Shown: piece after piece, positions 1 through 11,059 of the stretch
Position numbering within the stretch: the first letter of the stretch is position 1
Layout of the letters: every line of letters begins with the position of its first letter
Program-made: the position numbers and the translations under genes
NCBI RefSeq assembly: GCF_949987535.1
Contig: NC_080082.1
Location: 49,576,374 to 49,640,373 of the forward strand
Source of the DNA: Balaenoptera acutorostrata
Taxonomy: Eukaryota > Chordata > Mammalia > Artiodactyla > Balaenopteridae
Reading direction: 5' to 3'
DNA length: 64,000 nt
The notes under the pieces: generated by a model
Told to the model about the DNA's origin: nothing
What the model saw: the letters and a program-made list of their open reading frames with translations, nothing else
Database searches by the model: none

Positions 1-683
1 TCCCATCTAGTGCCCCTGATGACAGGATGCTCTTTAAATAATAAAGATGGTTTTGATTAATGTGGTCTCTGAGTTTGCAAATGTAAGCAGCAAATGAGGA
101 CATTTTGGGGGGATGGAAGAGAGCAGTTGGGCCTGGCAGACATCAGGCAGGGAGTATGATCCTCCAGTTCCCGCTGGCTTAAGAGAAAATATCTTAATTG
201 GTTCACCTAACTGGAAATGCTCTGGAGCGTTTGGCTTCAGGTACTGCTGGATCCAGCTGCTCGAATATTTTTCATCAGGACTGTGCCTCACTTCCTCTCT
301 CACATCTGCTTTTCTGTGTCAGCTTCATTTCCAAGCAGGCTCCCCTACAATCAGAGACAGAGATGTCCCCCCAACCCACCGAAACTCTTATATGCCATGG
401 ATGACTTAACAGCCACAGTGGAAAAAGAATGCTTCTTTCCCATCAGCTACAGCAAAAAAGTCCCAGGCCTGGCTCTCCCTGGACGGATTTGGGTCACATG
501 CTCATCCCTTATCAAATCACTGTGCACCTGTGCATGGGGTGGGGTGGAGGTTTGAGCCTCAGAAATTACATGACTTGAGTGTGAGGGGTTTTCCAAAGGA
601 AAATGGGTTGCTCTTTCCAGAAAAAATGGTTGTAGATGCCCAGTGAAAAAAAGACATCCACTGTGGATCAACATGGGAAGCAG

Positions 684-1036
684 GGCTTCCCTGGTGGCGC
701 AGTGGTTAAGAATCTGCCTGCCAATGCAGGGGACACGGGTTCTATCCCTGGTCCGGGAAGATCCCACATGCCGCAGAGCAACTAAGCCCGTGTGCCACAA
801 CTACTGAGCCTGTGCTCTAGAGCCTGCGAGCCGCAACTACTGAAGCCTGTACACCTAGAGCCTGTGCTCTGCAACAAGAGAAGCCACTGCAATGGGAAGC
901 CCACGCACCGCAACGAAGAGTAGCCCCCGCTTGCCGCAACTAGAGAAAGCCCGCATGCAGCAACGAAGACCCAACACAGCCAAAAATAAAAATAAAATAA
1001 AATAAATAAATTTATAAAAACAAACAAACAAACAAA
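684..1036 (+). repeat. CHR-type tRNA-derived SINE, full length
   Basis: It has the SINE head 'gggcttccctggtggcgcag', the long body with repeated 'cacaactactga' words and an A-rich (aaataaa)n tail. A perfect 14-bp target-site duplication (aacatgggaagcag) flanks it at 670-683 and 1037-1050. This family is typical of cetaceans and relatives. Confidence 0.93.
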
Positions 1037-1332
1037 AACATGGGAAGCAGAGCCTTGTAGGGAGGAGGCAGGAGCACCAGGCCCTGTGAACACAACCTGA
1101 GACCCCCATCTTTTCATCTGGGCTGGAGGTTGTTCTCAGTTTCCCTTGGGACCCACTCTGTTCCCTAGAGCATCTGCAGATCTTGCTGCGACACAAGTGG
1201 CCACCAGGGGGCACTACTGCCTCCTAAACTACGGGAAGTTAAGGAGTTTCTTTGGTAGTCTTGTCCAGGTGTTGCTGGACACCAGATGCTCTGCAGGAAA
1301 ACACCCACCAGGTGCCTGTTTCCCATGACTTT

Positions 1333-1476
1333 CTTTTCTCTTTCTTTTCTTTCTTTCTTTTTTTTTGGCCGCGCTGTGTGGGTCATGTGGGACCTTAGTT
1401 TCCTGACCAGGGATTGAACCCACACCCCCTGCATTGGAAGCGCAGAGTCTTTACCACTGGGCTGCCCGGGGGTCCC
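1333..1476 (-). repeat. CHR-type SINE, short form
   Basis: Poly-pyrimidine tail, 'ggccgcgctgtgtgggtcatgtgg' type body and reversed head. Flanked by a duplication of tcccatgactttc at about 1321-1333 and 1477-1489. Confidence 0.85.
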
Positions 1477-3958
1477 TCCCATGACTTTCAATGATAAAAA
1501 TTAAATGTGTTGCTTATCAGCTACAAGCCCCCAAGCAATTTCCTAAAACATAAATAGACACAGGAAAGCCCCTTTGAATAACATACAGACTATTCATTTA
1601 GAAAATGCTCCAAGCATCCCTCCCTGGACCAAACTTTTAGGATTTGGTGATACCCACCATTACTTTGTCCATCAGGACCGCCCCAGCCCCACATCTCCAT
1701 GCAGTTTTCCAAACGTCTGCATGCCGCTGCACTGTTCTACCCATCATACTGGAGATATAATTTGAGACTTGACCCACACATTGCTTTGTTAGAAACGTAT
1801 TGAGTTACGGGGATGGGACTGTAAATTTTCCTTTGTTGTTGTTAGCTGAAAAATGTACTGTATGTGTGTTTTATGAAGTTTGGGGACTCTGAAAGAACAT
1901 GGTCCACCTTGGGGATTCTGAGCAGATATGACCATGTCCTGGGGGGTCCGAGCGGACACAGCTCACCCTGGCAGGGAGGGGGCCAGTCTGAGTAGACATG
2001 ACCCTGCTCTGGGTGGGACTGAAGAGGGCATGGCCCCGTCCTGGGAGACCTGAGGGGCTGCAGCCTGATTCTAGGAGACATGGTGGAAGTTTGGACATTA
2101 AAAACCAACAGGTCGTCCACTGGGAAGATGTCGACCAGGGGACCACTCTGGGTTCTGCCCACATTATTGCTCTTGGAGGGGGGAGGGGGTTGGGAGATTG
2201 TGATCCACTCAACAGCCGCTCACCAGTCTCCTTTGTTGGCCAGGGGTCAGTGAGCCTGTTTCTCCTCCTGCTCCCACTAACCTTGTCACCCACCCCAAGA
2301 AGCCACGCAGATATTAGAAAAATAATAATAACAATCACAGGATTGCTTTGAAGGTCTGCTAGGATCTTGATCTTCAGAAAGATCAAATATCAAAACTCTT
2401 TCTTCCATGTCATTGCTGTGTATCTCTGACCCAGAAGTATTTGGCCCATCTGATCTAATTTATGTAACCAACTCAGGAATACAAGTAAGGCTTTGCATTC
2501 ATGGTGAGTGTTTGTATCTGAATATTCACTTTCAAATATAGAAAGCCTTCTGGATGTAACTTGGAATGGAAAGCTCCATATGTGGTTTATAAGTTGGCAT
2601 TCTCCCAGTCAAGTTGAAGGAGAAATGTACAGTTATTTTTCCACCATGGTTATTCTGCAAGTAAATCGCCACCATAATTAACAATGATTGTGATGGCCAT
2701 GAAATCTGTATTCAGAAATAATTATTCTGAATGTTCAAATAGTGCTGTAAGTAGAGAATGGATTTTAGTTTCTACAGAAAAAGTAATACTATTTAAATCC
2801 TGCAGTTATTTTGTAAGCAGCTGTCCCAGTTCTACTGGTGCATAGCAAACCGTCCCAAACTTTGTGGTGTAAAATAGCAACAAGCCAGGAGGGCTGTGAA
2901 TCTGCTCAAGGTGGCACATGTGAGGGGGCAAAGGTAGGACCGGGACCATGACCAGGACATCTCAGGAGATGGTACTGAGCTGCCCACTCCCCCTCGAGTG
3001 ACCACCCTCTCAGGTGACCAGGCTTGGACACTGCCCCCCAGGATTTCCCTGGGCCCCCAGCGACACCTGTGTTTCCAGTTGCTGGGGGTCTTCTGGGGAT
3101 GAAGATGGGAGGCCTTAACCAAAGATTGCTCAGAGTGGGGGGAAGGTGACGGGGCCACTCATTCATGCTGGGTGGGAGGGAGCCTGCCAATCAGGGCCTC
3201 TGTCCCACCGGGTTTGACCATGTGAAGGACTAGCTTGGGTTTGGGGAGCTAGAGCAGGGGCTTGGGGATCCCCACTTTGAAGATGGAGTCCCCACTTTCT
3301 AATTCTGGACCTCCTCTGCCAGGGCAGCCCCCAGCGATCTCCACACGTGCACGGTCTGAGCCCCCGTCGCCTGCCGTTTATTCATCTTTCCAGGTGGATC
3401 TCTCCTTCTGACGGTCCATCCCCCAGTCATGTTCCCAAATGTCCAACTATGAGTTTCTACCACAGACTCTCCCATCATTCTCTGCAGATGTCCCCCCTGG
3501 GCCCCTTCATCTCCCCAGGTGCACATCTCAACCACGCCCCCTGCACATGCTCCCTTAGGATCGGGGAGGCTGTGCGTTCATCTTTAACTTGCTGGGGAGA
3601 GAACCGGCAGGGCCCCGGAAGGAGCGGCGCTCTGCACCGTCAGCCCTCCAGCCTCAGCAGAGCTCCAGGGTCTTCACCTACGGATTGCTTGACCCGGGCT
3701 CTGGCCTGCTGATGGGGTGGGGAGCTCCTCCTGGGCCTGGGTGCCTGTGACACAACCCTGACCCCTGGGAAAGCCCTGGGGCCATCTCCTCTCTCCTTCC
3801 TTGCCCCAGCCCCATCTGCAGGCCTGGCCCAGCCTCAGCCAGACCGGATGAGAACCAGCATCCCTGGGTGCTTCCCAGGCCCCCTGGATCCATGAACAAT
3901 GGGTTGGTGGAGCTGAGTTTACAGGTCCCTACTTGGCCCCCACCTCCGCTCCAGGCAT

Positions 3959-4000
3959 AAGCCAGAGCGGCCAGCCTTGGGGCTGCTCTGGCTTCTGCTG
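3959..4000 (+). pseudogene. VWD-gene relic exon A: signal peptide, start codon apparently lost
   Basis: The frame from 3959 reads K-PERPALGLLWLLL, a good signal-peptide core, and ends at donor gtgggt (4001-4006) in phase 0. The codon where ATG would be expected is AAG. No in-frame ATG lies between it and the upstream TGA at 3914. The exon joins exon B in phase. The start-codon loss is inferred; an upstream exon could have carried the true start. Confidence 0.5.
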
Positions 4001-4093
4001 GTGGGTCAGTGGGATTGGGGGCTCTGGAAAAGGGTCAGCTGTGTTGGGTGGACCCCAGCCCTTAGCAGACACCCCCTCCCCTTAGTCCTGCAG

Positions 4094-4124
4094 AACCAAG
4101 TGACCTGGAGCGAGGAGCTCAGAG
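4094..4124 (+). pseudogene. VWD-gene relic exon B: short linker after the signal peptide
   Basis: A 31-nt exon between ...ctgcag and gtgagg. It reads NQVTWSEELR plus one base. Its end phase (1) exactly matches the start of exon C, which supports a real exon despite its size. Confidence 0.5.
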
Positions 4125-4357
4125 GTGAGGCTGGACATGTTTCCCAACTTGGTGAGGAGACAGGACTGGGGGGCAGGTAGGGAGGGTCCTAGGGGTCTGA
4201 GAGGACATGGCCCCCCCCCCCGGAGACCTGTGGGGACGTGACCCTGACCTTGGAGACTGAAGGGACATGGCCCAATCCGGGGGGGTGCGCGGTGCTGGAG
4301 GGACACGGCCCCGCCCTGGCGGGCCTGGGGGGGCCTCAGTGGTCTCGGTGTCCCCAG

Positions 4358-4488
4358 CCTCTCTCCTGTGTCCCTACGGGCTGGAGCACGGGGACGAAGC
4401 CCTTCCTGCTGAGGGTGACGGCTTCTTGGAGGAGCTGCAGCGGCAGGAGCCCTTTACGCTCTTTGCGTTCCCACACAGGACGGCCTGT
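4358..4488 (+). pseudogene. VWD-gene relic exon C: start of NIDO domain
   Basis: Begins after tccccag and ends before gtgagt in phase 0. It reads SLLCPYGLEHGDEALP and continues to PHRTAC. This matches the beginning of NIDO in alpha-tectorin (YPF.....D......F.....FFG..YRTVYV). No lesion is seen in this exon. Confidence 0.7.
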
Positions 4489-4667
4489 GTGAGTGCCCTG
4501 ACCCCTGACCAGAGGTCCCTGGGCCCCATCTTCACCCTAACCCCACCCCTGCCTCATCCTGTCTGTATCTGCTCCTTGCTCCTTCTGGGTCCTGGGTCCC
4601 GACCCCCGTCTGATCCCTGACCTGAGGACATCCTTCTGCCTGTCTCTTCCTTCCCCACTTCCCCCAG

Positions 4668-4948
4668 GTCTGCACCAATGGGCTGGTGTCCTTCGGGGAG
4701 CCTGTGGCCCTGTTCACGCCTGAGGCATTTCCCCTGGAGATGGGCCAGGTCTTTGCAGCCCCGTTCTGGGCGGGTGGGTCCACATCGAGCAGGGGCCACG
4801 TGTGGTACCGGCAGAGCCGCCGTTCTGAACTGCTGCAGCGGGCGGCCCAAGACCTGGCCTATGCCTTCCCCGCGGCCCTCCCACCCCGCACGCCCTGCTC
4901 GTGGCCACCTGGGACCAAGTTCTCTTTTGGGGGACCCTTGGCCCCCAG
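4668..4948 (+). pseudogene. VWD-gene relic exon D: NIDO domain, frameshifted
   Basis: Starts after cccccag as VCTNGLVSFGEP, continues FTPEAFPLEMGQVFAAPFWA and VWYRQSRRSELLQRAAQDL, all as in NIDO. Near 4870-4886 the homologous reading moves to another frame (ALLVATWDQVLFWG, corresponding to W.FIVTWEEVTFYG in alpha-tectorin), equal to one missing base. It ends before gtgagg in phase 0. The next exon expected from alpha-tectorin (rest of NIDO) is not found. Confidence 0.8.
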
Positions 4949-5034
4949 GTGAGGAAGGGGGTCGGGGAGAAGGACCCAGGCTGGGGTTCTCTGGCCCAGG
5001 CCCAGGGAGGAAGGGTCTGCTTCCTGGACAAGTG

Positions 5035-5345
5035 GGAGACACCATGAGGGAGAGAGTCAGAGACAGAGGGAAAGAGCGAGAGATAAAAACAGGTGGGAGA
5101 TGGGAGAGATGGCGAGACAGAGGGGAAACTGCAGGGAGGGAGAGAAAATGGGTGACAGACAGGGAAAGACGCAGACTGGGAGAGAGATGGAGAAGGAAAG
5201 ACAGAGAGGTAGCAAGGGGAGTGAGACCATCAGTTGGAGGGAGACAGAGCAAAAGAGGAAGAAAGGATAGATGCGGGGGCGGGGCGGGGATTGGGAGGGT
5301 GGAGGCAGAAAAGGAGAAATAGAAAATAGAGACGGAGGGGAAGCG
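5035..5345. repeat. purine-rich (gagaga/gggaga) low-complexity tract
   Basis: About 300 nt of almost pure purine words such as gagagagtcagagacagagg on the plus strand, in the intron after exon D. The long open frame on the opposite strand is a compositional artefact. Confidence 0.8.
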
Positions 5346-5911
5346 GGAGGGAGGCTGACACCCCTCCACCCCCTTTCTTCGTTACACAGCCCAGACTCTG
5401 GCTCCCACTCCCTGGTTCCCGGACTCCAGCCACTGGTTCACCTCACTGGCCATCCAACCTACTAACCCCCTGACCCTGCTGCTTCCTCCTCATCCCTTTC
5501 CTTCTCAGATGTCAGGTTCCCTACTGTGCCCTCCCTCCCACGCACCAAGCAAACCCCGCATCAGAAAGCTCCCCTCTCCTCTTGCAGTCACCCCTAGGCA
5601 GCTTAACACCTCTGGGCCACCTTCTTACCTGGAATCATGAACTTGAAGGGCCATCTCACCAGCCTCCCAGTACCTTCACTGGCCCCCTCTCCCCTCAGAC
5701 CAAATCACCTCACTCTCAGCTGTGATGATCTCCCTTCCTATTTCACTGGGAAACGTGGGCAGAAACCCTCTGTGAGACCCTCTGCCCGAGCCCCTCTGCC
5801 TTCCAGGCTGCGATGATGGGAGATGGTCTGTGCTCCTGGCTAAGCCCCACTCCGTGACTGTGCCTGGATCTCAGCCGGAGATTCCTCCTGATCTCGCTCT
5901 TCTGCATCCGT

Positions 5912-6062
5912 GGTTCTCAAAGGGGGCCTAGACCAGCAGCATCATCTGGAAACTTGTTTGAAGTGGAAATTCTTGGGTCACACCCCAGACCACCACTCTG
6001 GGTGGGCCCAGCAGTCTGTTTTAACCAGCCCCTCGGTGACTCTGATGCTTGGGCCCCACTGA
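5912..6062. repeat. MER5A-like DNA transposon fragment
   Basis: The run from 'gttctcaaagggggcctagaccagcagcatca' type sequence through 'tggaaacttgtttgaa' to 'tctgatgcttgggcccc' follows the MER5A (hAT-Charlie) pattern with matching ends. Recognised from memory, not searched. Confidence 0.65.
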
Positions 6063-6330
6063 TTTAATCCCACGATATCAGTTTGCCTCTTTTTACTGGC
6101 TCCTTCTCACCACATTCCAACAGGCTCCGATTTGTCCCATCTTAAGAAACCTCCCTCGGTCCCTCCTCCCCGCCAGCTCTTGCCCCCTTTCTTAGACACC
6201 CTTTATAGCAAAGGCCCACCAGAGCTGTCTGTGCTCGCTGCCTCCAGGCGCTGTCTTTCCATTCTCTTGAACCTTCTCTGGTCAGGCTTTTGACCCCCTT
6301 CAACTTCATGCCTCCCAAATCACTCTTTTT

Positions 6331-6697
6331 TTTTTTTTTAAATTAATTAATTAATTTAAATTTATTTTATTTTTGGCTACATTGGGTCTTTGTTGCTGCT
6401 CGCGGGCTTTTCTCTGGTTGAGGCTAGCGGGGGCCACTCTTCGTTGCGGTGCGCAGGCTTCTCATTGCCGTGGCTTCTCTTGTTGCGGAGCATGGGCTCT
6501 AGGTGCATGGGCTCCAGTAGTTGTGGCGTGCGGGCTCAGTAGTTGTGGCACACGGGCTGTAGAGCGCAGGCTCAGTAGTTGCTGTGCACGGGTTTAGTTG
6601 CTCCGCGGCATGTGAGATCTTCCCGGACCCGGGCTCGAACCCATGTCCCCTGCATTGGCAGGCGGATTCTTAACCACTGCGCCACCAGGAAAGCGCA
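6331..6697 (-). repeat. CHR-type SINE, full length, nested
   Basis: Minus-orientation copy ending in 'gcgccaccaggaaagcg'. Target duplication caa[at/ac]cactcttttt at 6316-6330 and 6698-6712. The duplicated site includes the poly-T of the neighbouring SINE (6713-6877), so this copy inserted into that older one. Confidence 0.9.
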
Positions 6698-6712
6698 CAA
6701 ACCACTCTTTTT

Positions 6713-6877
6713 AAAAAATGTATCTATTTATCAATCAATCAATCTATCTCTCCATCTATCTATTTTCTGGCCTCGCAGCGAGGCTTGCGGGATCCTAGTT
6801 CCCTGACCAGGGATCGAACCCAGGCCCCTGCAGTGAAAGCACTGAGTCCGAACCACTGGACCACCAGGGAACGCCCT
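6713..6877 (-). repeat. CHR-type SINE, older copy interrupted by a second SINE
   Basis: Contains tcttagttccctgaccaggg-like words and ends ccaccagggaacg. Its own duplication (ctcccaaa[t/c]cac) lies at 6312-6323 and 6878-6889, outside both elements. Confidence 0.85.
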
Positions 6878-7335
6878 CTCCCAAACCACCTTTGATGAGC
6901 ACGGCCCCCCACCTCCTATCGAGTAGTCAATCCTCCATCCATGTCCTGCTTGACCATCAGCGGCTTTAGACACCACCCAATACCTCTCTCCTCCTGAAGC
7001 ACTTTATTCCCCGCTTCTAAGACCCCAGGCTTCTGGTTTTCCTCCCATCTCTCCAACTGGGCCACCTCATCAGCTGTCACCCTAAATGCTGAGTGCCCAC
7101 GGGCTCCGCCCACCCTGTTCTCACCCCCATCTTCACCCACTCCCTTGGGCATCTCTTCCACATTTTCTGCTGTAAATACCCCCATCTACATCCCCTTCCC
7201 CCTTCAGGAGTGTCACCATAACCTGAGCCTCGCCTGACACATGCATTTCTATCTCAAGTGTCTCCCACCGAGAGCCTCCCCCATAGCCTAACCGTGCCAA
7301 GACCCCTGAACCCAGTGCTGTATCCTGTCCCACAG

Positions 7336-7861
7336 GTGAATGAGCGTCTGCTTCCTCTGCCCCTCTACATCCCCGAGGCTGGGCTTGCAGTCCATGCACG
7401 GGACTCAGCCACCCGTCTGGCCATGGACACCGGCCTCGAACTGTGGATCCAGCGTGGGCATCTGGAGTTTGTGGAACCAGAAGCTGAGGTCACTGTCACC
7501 AAGGGCCTGTGTGGACCCAAGGCCCTGACCCCTCTGGGAACACCCCAGTTGGAGCCTGGGTCATTCCAGGCCAGCTGGCAGGAGGCGGGGTCCTGCAGCT
7601 CAGAATGGCCCAGCTGCCCAGCCCACCTGAGGGCCAGGTATGCAGGTCCCAAGGCCTGTGGGCAACTCTCAGAGCTGACGGGCCCCTTTGCAGCCTGTGC
7701 CTGGACCCTCCCTGTGGGCCCATTCGTGGACAGCTGTGTGGAGGAGCTACGTTCAGACAACGGGAGCCTGGCTGTCTTCTGTCAGGCACTGGCTGCCGTC
7801 ACCCGGGCCTGTCAAACTATTGACATCCCTGTGGGCACCTGGCGTGGTCCTGACTTCTGTG
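7336..7861 (+). pseudogene. VWD-gene relic exon E: end of VWD plus complete C8, frame intact
   Basis: After cccacag it reads VNERLLPLPL and stays open for 175 codons to PDFCG, then gtgagc, phase 1. The VWD part contains VTVTKGLCG but lacks the usual LCGxxGxxxGD loop. The C8 part shows ELTGPFAACAW and CVEELRSDNGSLAVFCQAL with the usual cysteines. This is the best-preserved exon and shows no frameshift. The first half of its VWD domain (GDPHY region) is missing upstream. Confidence 0.85.
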
Positions 7862-7988
7862 GTGAGCTGGAGACAGATGGTAAAGAGAAGGGTGGGAGCT
7901 GGGCCCAAGAACATTGTGTACAGTTGCACAGGCTGTGAACTGCACAAAAATATCTGGTCCTGTTCTGGGGTCTGAGAGGATACAGCCC

Positions 7989-7991
<3 letters not shown>

Positions 7992-8032
<41 letters not shown>
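7992..8032. repeat. (TG)n microsatellite
   Basis: About 20 uninterrupted TG units in the intron between relic exons E and F. Confidence 0.97.
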
Positions 8033-8033
<1 letters not shown>

Positions 8034-8098
8034 TGAGATTGTCTTGAACTCAAAGCTTGATACTGATCTCTTTCGTTCTCTCTCTCTGCTTCCTCCAG

Positions 8099-8343
8099 AA
8101 CAATTCTGCCCTGAAAACAGCCACTGGGAGACATGTGCCGATATCTACGGGGCCAGCTGCCCACACAAGGAGGTGCCTCTGACCTGCCACAGGCCGTGCC
8201 GTGAGGGCTGCGTGGGCAACGCTGGCTGCGTGTTCACGGGTGGGACTTGCGTGCACCCGGCCCCCTGTGGCTGCCCCGGCCGGGCCATATCCTGTCCCTG
8301 GGGGCTCGAGAGCTCAGCCCCCACTGCCGTGAGCCATGTGAGG
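8099..8343 (+). pseudogene. VWD-gene relic exon F: TIL cysteine-rich domain, frameshifted
   Basis: Reads EQFCPENSHWETCADIYGAS, then CHRPCREGCVGNAGCVFTGG and CVHPAPCGCP, a typical TIL domain. Around 8274-8286 the frame moves by one missing base to GHILSLGARELSPHCREPCE. Exon length is 245 nt, whereas phases 1-1 require a multiple of three. Donor follows at 8344 (gtgaga). Confidence 0.85.
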
Positions 8344-8380
8344 GTGAGAGCCTGGGAGGCCCCCTCGCTGTAGCCCCCAG

Positions 8381-8691
8381 GCTCGCGGAGATGGGGCCGC
8401 ATGTCTCCTGCGTGCTGGGGCCTGGCGCTGCGGAGTTCCGAGAGGCAGCACCTGGGTGTCAGGTGACCCCCATTACCGCACCTTTGATGGGGCCACCTTC
8501 ACAACCCAGGGGGTCTGGCACTATGTGCTAAGCTGCGCCTGCCCAGTTGGCCGGGGGCACCGGCGTTCACGGCGTGGGTGGAGAATGACCACCTAAGCCC
8601 CACAGCCAGCGTGACAGGGGCACGGCGGATCGAGGTGCGTGCCCACAGGGTGAAGGTGATGACGGAGGCTCAGACGCCCGGGAGGGTCCAG
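8381..8691 (+). pseudogene. VWD-gene relic exon G: first half of VWD, frameshifted
   Basis: Contains GDPHYRTFDGATFTTQGVWH in one frame (from 8462), then AFTAWVENDHLSPTASV and RRIEVRAHRVKV in the frame one base earlier (from about 8563). It ends GRVQ before gtaagc, phase 0. The gap to exon F is only 37 bp (8344-8380), below the usual minimum for a spliced intron, so a deletion is likely. Confidence 0.85.
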
Positions 8692-8829
8692 GTAAGCTGG
8701 GGCAGGGGCTAGGGCCAGACGTCCAAGGGGGGCAGCAACCCCCCTGGGGAGCCCATCCCAAGGGTCCTGAGGGAGTCAGGGCCCACCCGGGGGTGTCTGA
8801 CATGGACACGGCCCCATCTGTGTTTCCAG

Positions 8830-9377
8830 GTTAATGGGACCCAGGCCCACCTGCCCTTGCCCCTGGCCGGAGGCCCTGTGCATGTGTACTTCAGTGGTTC
8901 CGGGGCGGTGCTGCAGACCGAGACTGGCCTCCTAGTCGCCTATGACTGGTTCAACCACCTATGTGTCATCGTGCCCGAGACCTATGCTGGTGCCCTCTGG
9001 GTGGGGACTTCAATGGGGACCCCCGGGATGGCTTCTGTGGCCCCGATGACTCCCTGCTGCCCGACACAGAGGTCTTTTTGTGCTCAGCTGGAAGGACCAG
9101 GGCTCCGCAGCTGGCTGCTGCACGCCCCTCTGTGCCCGCACGACAGGGAGGGCCAGTACAGTCCCTGGCCTTCTGTGGGCTGCTGAGGGCCACAGAGGGC
9201 CCTTCCAGGCCTGCCACGAGCCAGCCAAGGCCCAAGTCCCCATGGAGAGCCATGTCCACGACCTCTGTGCCACCGGGGGTTCGAGGGAGATCTTGTGTAC
9301 CGTGCTGGGGAGTTATGCCCAGCGGCGCCAGCAGCATGGCATCCCCATGCAGCCCCGGAGACACCTGGTAGTCTGTG
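8830..9377 (+). pseudogene. VWD-gene relic exon H: second half of VWD plus C8, several frameshifts
   Basis: Begins VNGTQAHLPLPLAGGPVHVY and reaches YDWFNHLCVIVPETYAGAL, as in VWD. The GDFNGDPRDGFCGPDDSLLP part is in a different frame (from about 9003). SWKDQGSAAGCC is in a third frame from about 9080, and CGLLRATEGP and FQACHEPAKAQ lie in different frames again. The end, VHDLCATGGSREILCTVLGS, is close to the end of exon P. Donor gtgagt follows, phase 1. At least four small indels are needed. Confidence 0.85.
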
Positions 9378-10009
9378 GTGAGTGACCACTGTACTGGTTT
9401 TCAGGGCATGGGCACTGCCTTCCTCTCCATGCCAGCCGGGAGTCTTCTGCTTGCTAGCTACAGAAAACCAATCAGCTCATTTTGTTGGCTTATTGTAATT
9501 GATGATGTAAGAGTAGCTACTTGAGGCCTGGCTCAATCTGGAGTACAAACAGTGTCATCAGCCCTGGTTTCCTGCTTCCTGCCATGTTGGCCCTTGTCCG
9601 GACAGGCTCACCCAGAGAAGAGTAGCTCCAGACGTGCAGGCACTCAGGTTTCAGCCCAGCAGGAAAGAGAAACCCTCAGGTGGGAAGCCCCAGCATAATT
9701 TCACTGTGTCTCAGTGGCTGTGACTGGCTCCTTCTTGAACCAATCACTGGCCAGGCTCAGGGATGTGGGGTGGGATGATTCCCCAATTGGCTTCTGCCTG
9801 ACTCCAGGCTCTGCCCCTGCGGAGGTTGCCTGGGCAGAAGCTGGGGTGATGTTAGCAGTGGACAGTGGGTGCTGGCTGGTACCCCAAGGACAAACATACA
9901 CTCTTCTCCCCATCCTTGCCCTGCTGCCGAGCCACCTTTGTCAGGATCATTAAGCAGTCTTTCAAATATTTTTGATGAAGACTCACAGTACAAAATACAA
10001 TTAGTTTGA

Positions 10010-10610
10010 GGACCCAATTGTATTCGTTTTCTATTGCTGCTGTAGCAAATTTCCACAAACTCTGTAGCTTAAAACAACAAAAATTTATGACATTACAATT
10101 CCATAGGTCAGAGATCTGACACAGTTCTCATCAGGCTAAAATCAAGGTGTCTGCAGGGCTGTGGGCCCTTCTGGAGGCTCTAGGGGAGTCATTTTCTCAC
10201 TCATTCAGATTATTGCTGAATTTAATTCCTGGTGGTTGTAGGACTGAGGTTTCCATTTCTGTGCTGGCTGTAAGCTGAGGTCTGTTCTCAGCTTCTAGAG
10301 GCCTCCCACATCCCTTGGCTGTGGCCCCTTCCTCTGTCTTCAAAGCCACTAACAGCAGGCCCAGTCCCTCTCATGCTTCAAATCTCTCCTGCCTCTTTCT
10401 AACACTTCTGCCTCCATCTTCCACTGTCAAGAGCTCATGTGATTATATTGGGCCCATGTGGATAATCCAGGAGAACCTCCCTATCTCAAGGTCCATAACT
10501 TAATCATATCTGCAAAGTTCCTTTTGCCATGTGATGTAACAGGTTCACAAGATCCAAGGATTAGGCCAATACTTGGCCACACCAATATGTACATACACAT
10601 AATAGAAAGT
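10010..10610. repeat. old dispersed repeat with 'ctattgctgctgtagcaaat' start
   Basis: The sequence follows a common ancient mammalian repeat: ctattgctgctgtagcaaat, then gcttaaaacaacaaaaattt, then gggcccatgtggataatcca. I do not assign a family name with confidence. Confidence 0.5.
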
Positions 10611-10641
10611 GTCACCAAATAGTTGACACTCAAATACTTTC

Positions 10642-10977
10642 TTTTTTTTTAATGAATTTATTTATTCATTTATTTATTTTTGGCTGTGTTGGGTCTTCAT
10701 TGCTACGTGTGGGCTTTCTCTAGTTGCGGCAAGTGTGGGCTACTCTTCATTGCGGTGCGCAGGCTTCTCACTGCAGTGGCTTCTCTTGTTGCGGAGCACG
10801 GGCTCTAGGCGCGCGGGCTCAGTAGCTGTGGCTCTTAAGTTCTAGAGCTCCGGCTCAGTAGTTGTGGCCCACGGGCTTACTTGCTCCATGGCATGTGGGA
10901 TCTTCCTGGACCAGGGATCACACCCGTGTCCCTGCACTGGCAGGCGGATTCTTAACCACTGTGCCACCAGGGAAGTC
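10642..10977 (-). repeat. CHR-type SINE, full length
   Basis: Minus-orientation copy with T-rich head and reversed 'ccaccagggaagtcc' end. Duplication ctcaaata[c/t]tttc at 10,629-10,641 and 10,978-10,990. Confidence 0.92.
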
Positions 10978-11059
10978 CTCAAATATTTTCCATTCTCTTT
11001 TTTTCTATTTTATTTTTTAAAAGCAGGGATTGCCCAATATACCTGTATAGGCTTTAGGT

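Larger units (their letters stand above)
1..3958. other. intergenic sequence left of the decayed VWD gene
   Basis: I see no supported exon here. The stretch holds a full CHR SINE (684-1036), a shorter one (1333-1476) and otherwise unique or very old sequence. Around 2815-2900 it resembles an old dispersed repeat. Open frames are short and use non-ATG starts. By synteny the 3' end of HPN should lie further left, but I cannot see it. Confidence 0.6.

Noticed and set aside
684..780. tRNA-like A and B boxes in the CHR SINE heads
   Set aside because: They belong to tRNA-derived SINEs with tails and target duplications, not to tRNA genes.
4554..5369. 271-codon open frame on the minus strand
   Set aside because: It lies opposite relic exon D and a purine-rich tract. 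It is low-complexity Ser/Leu/Pro sequence with no domain.
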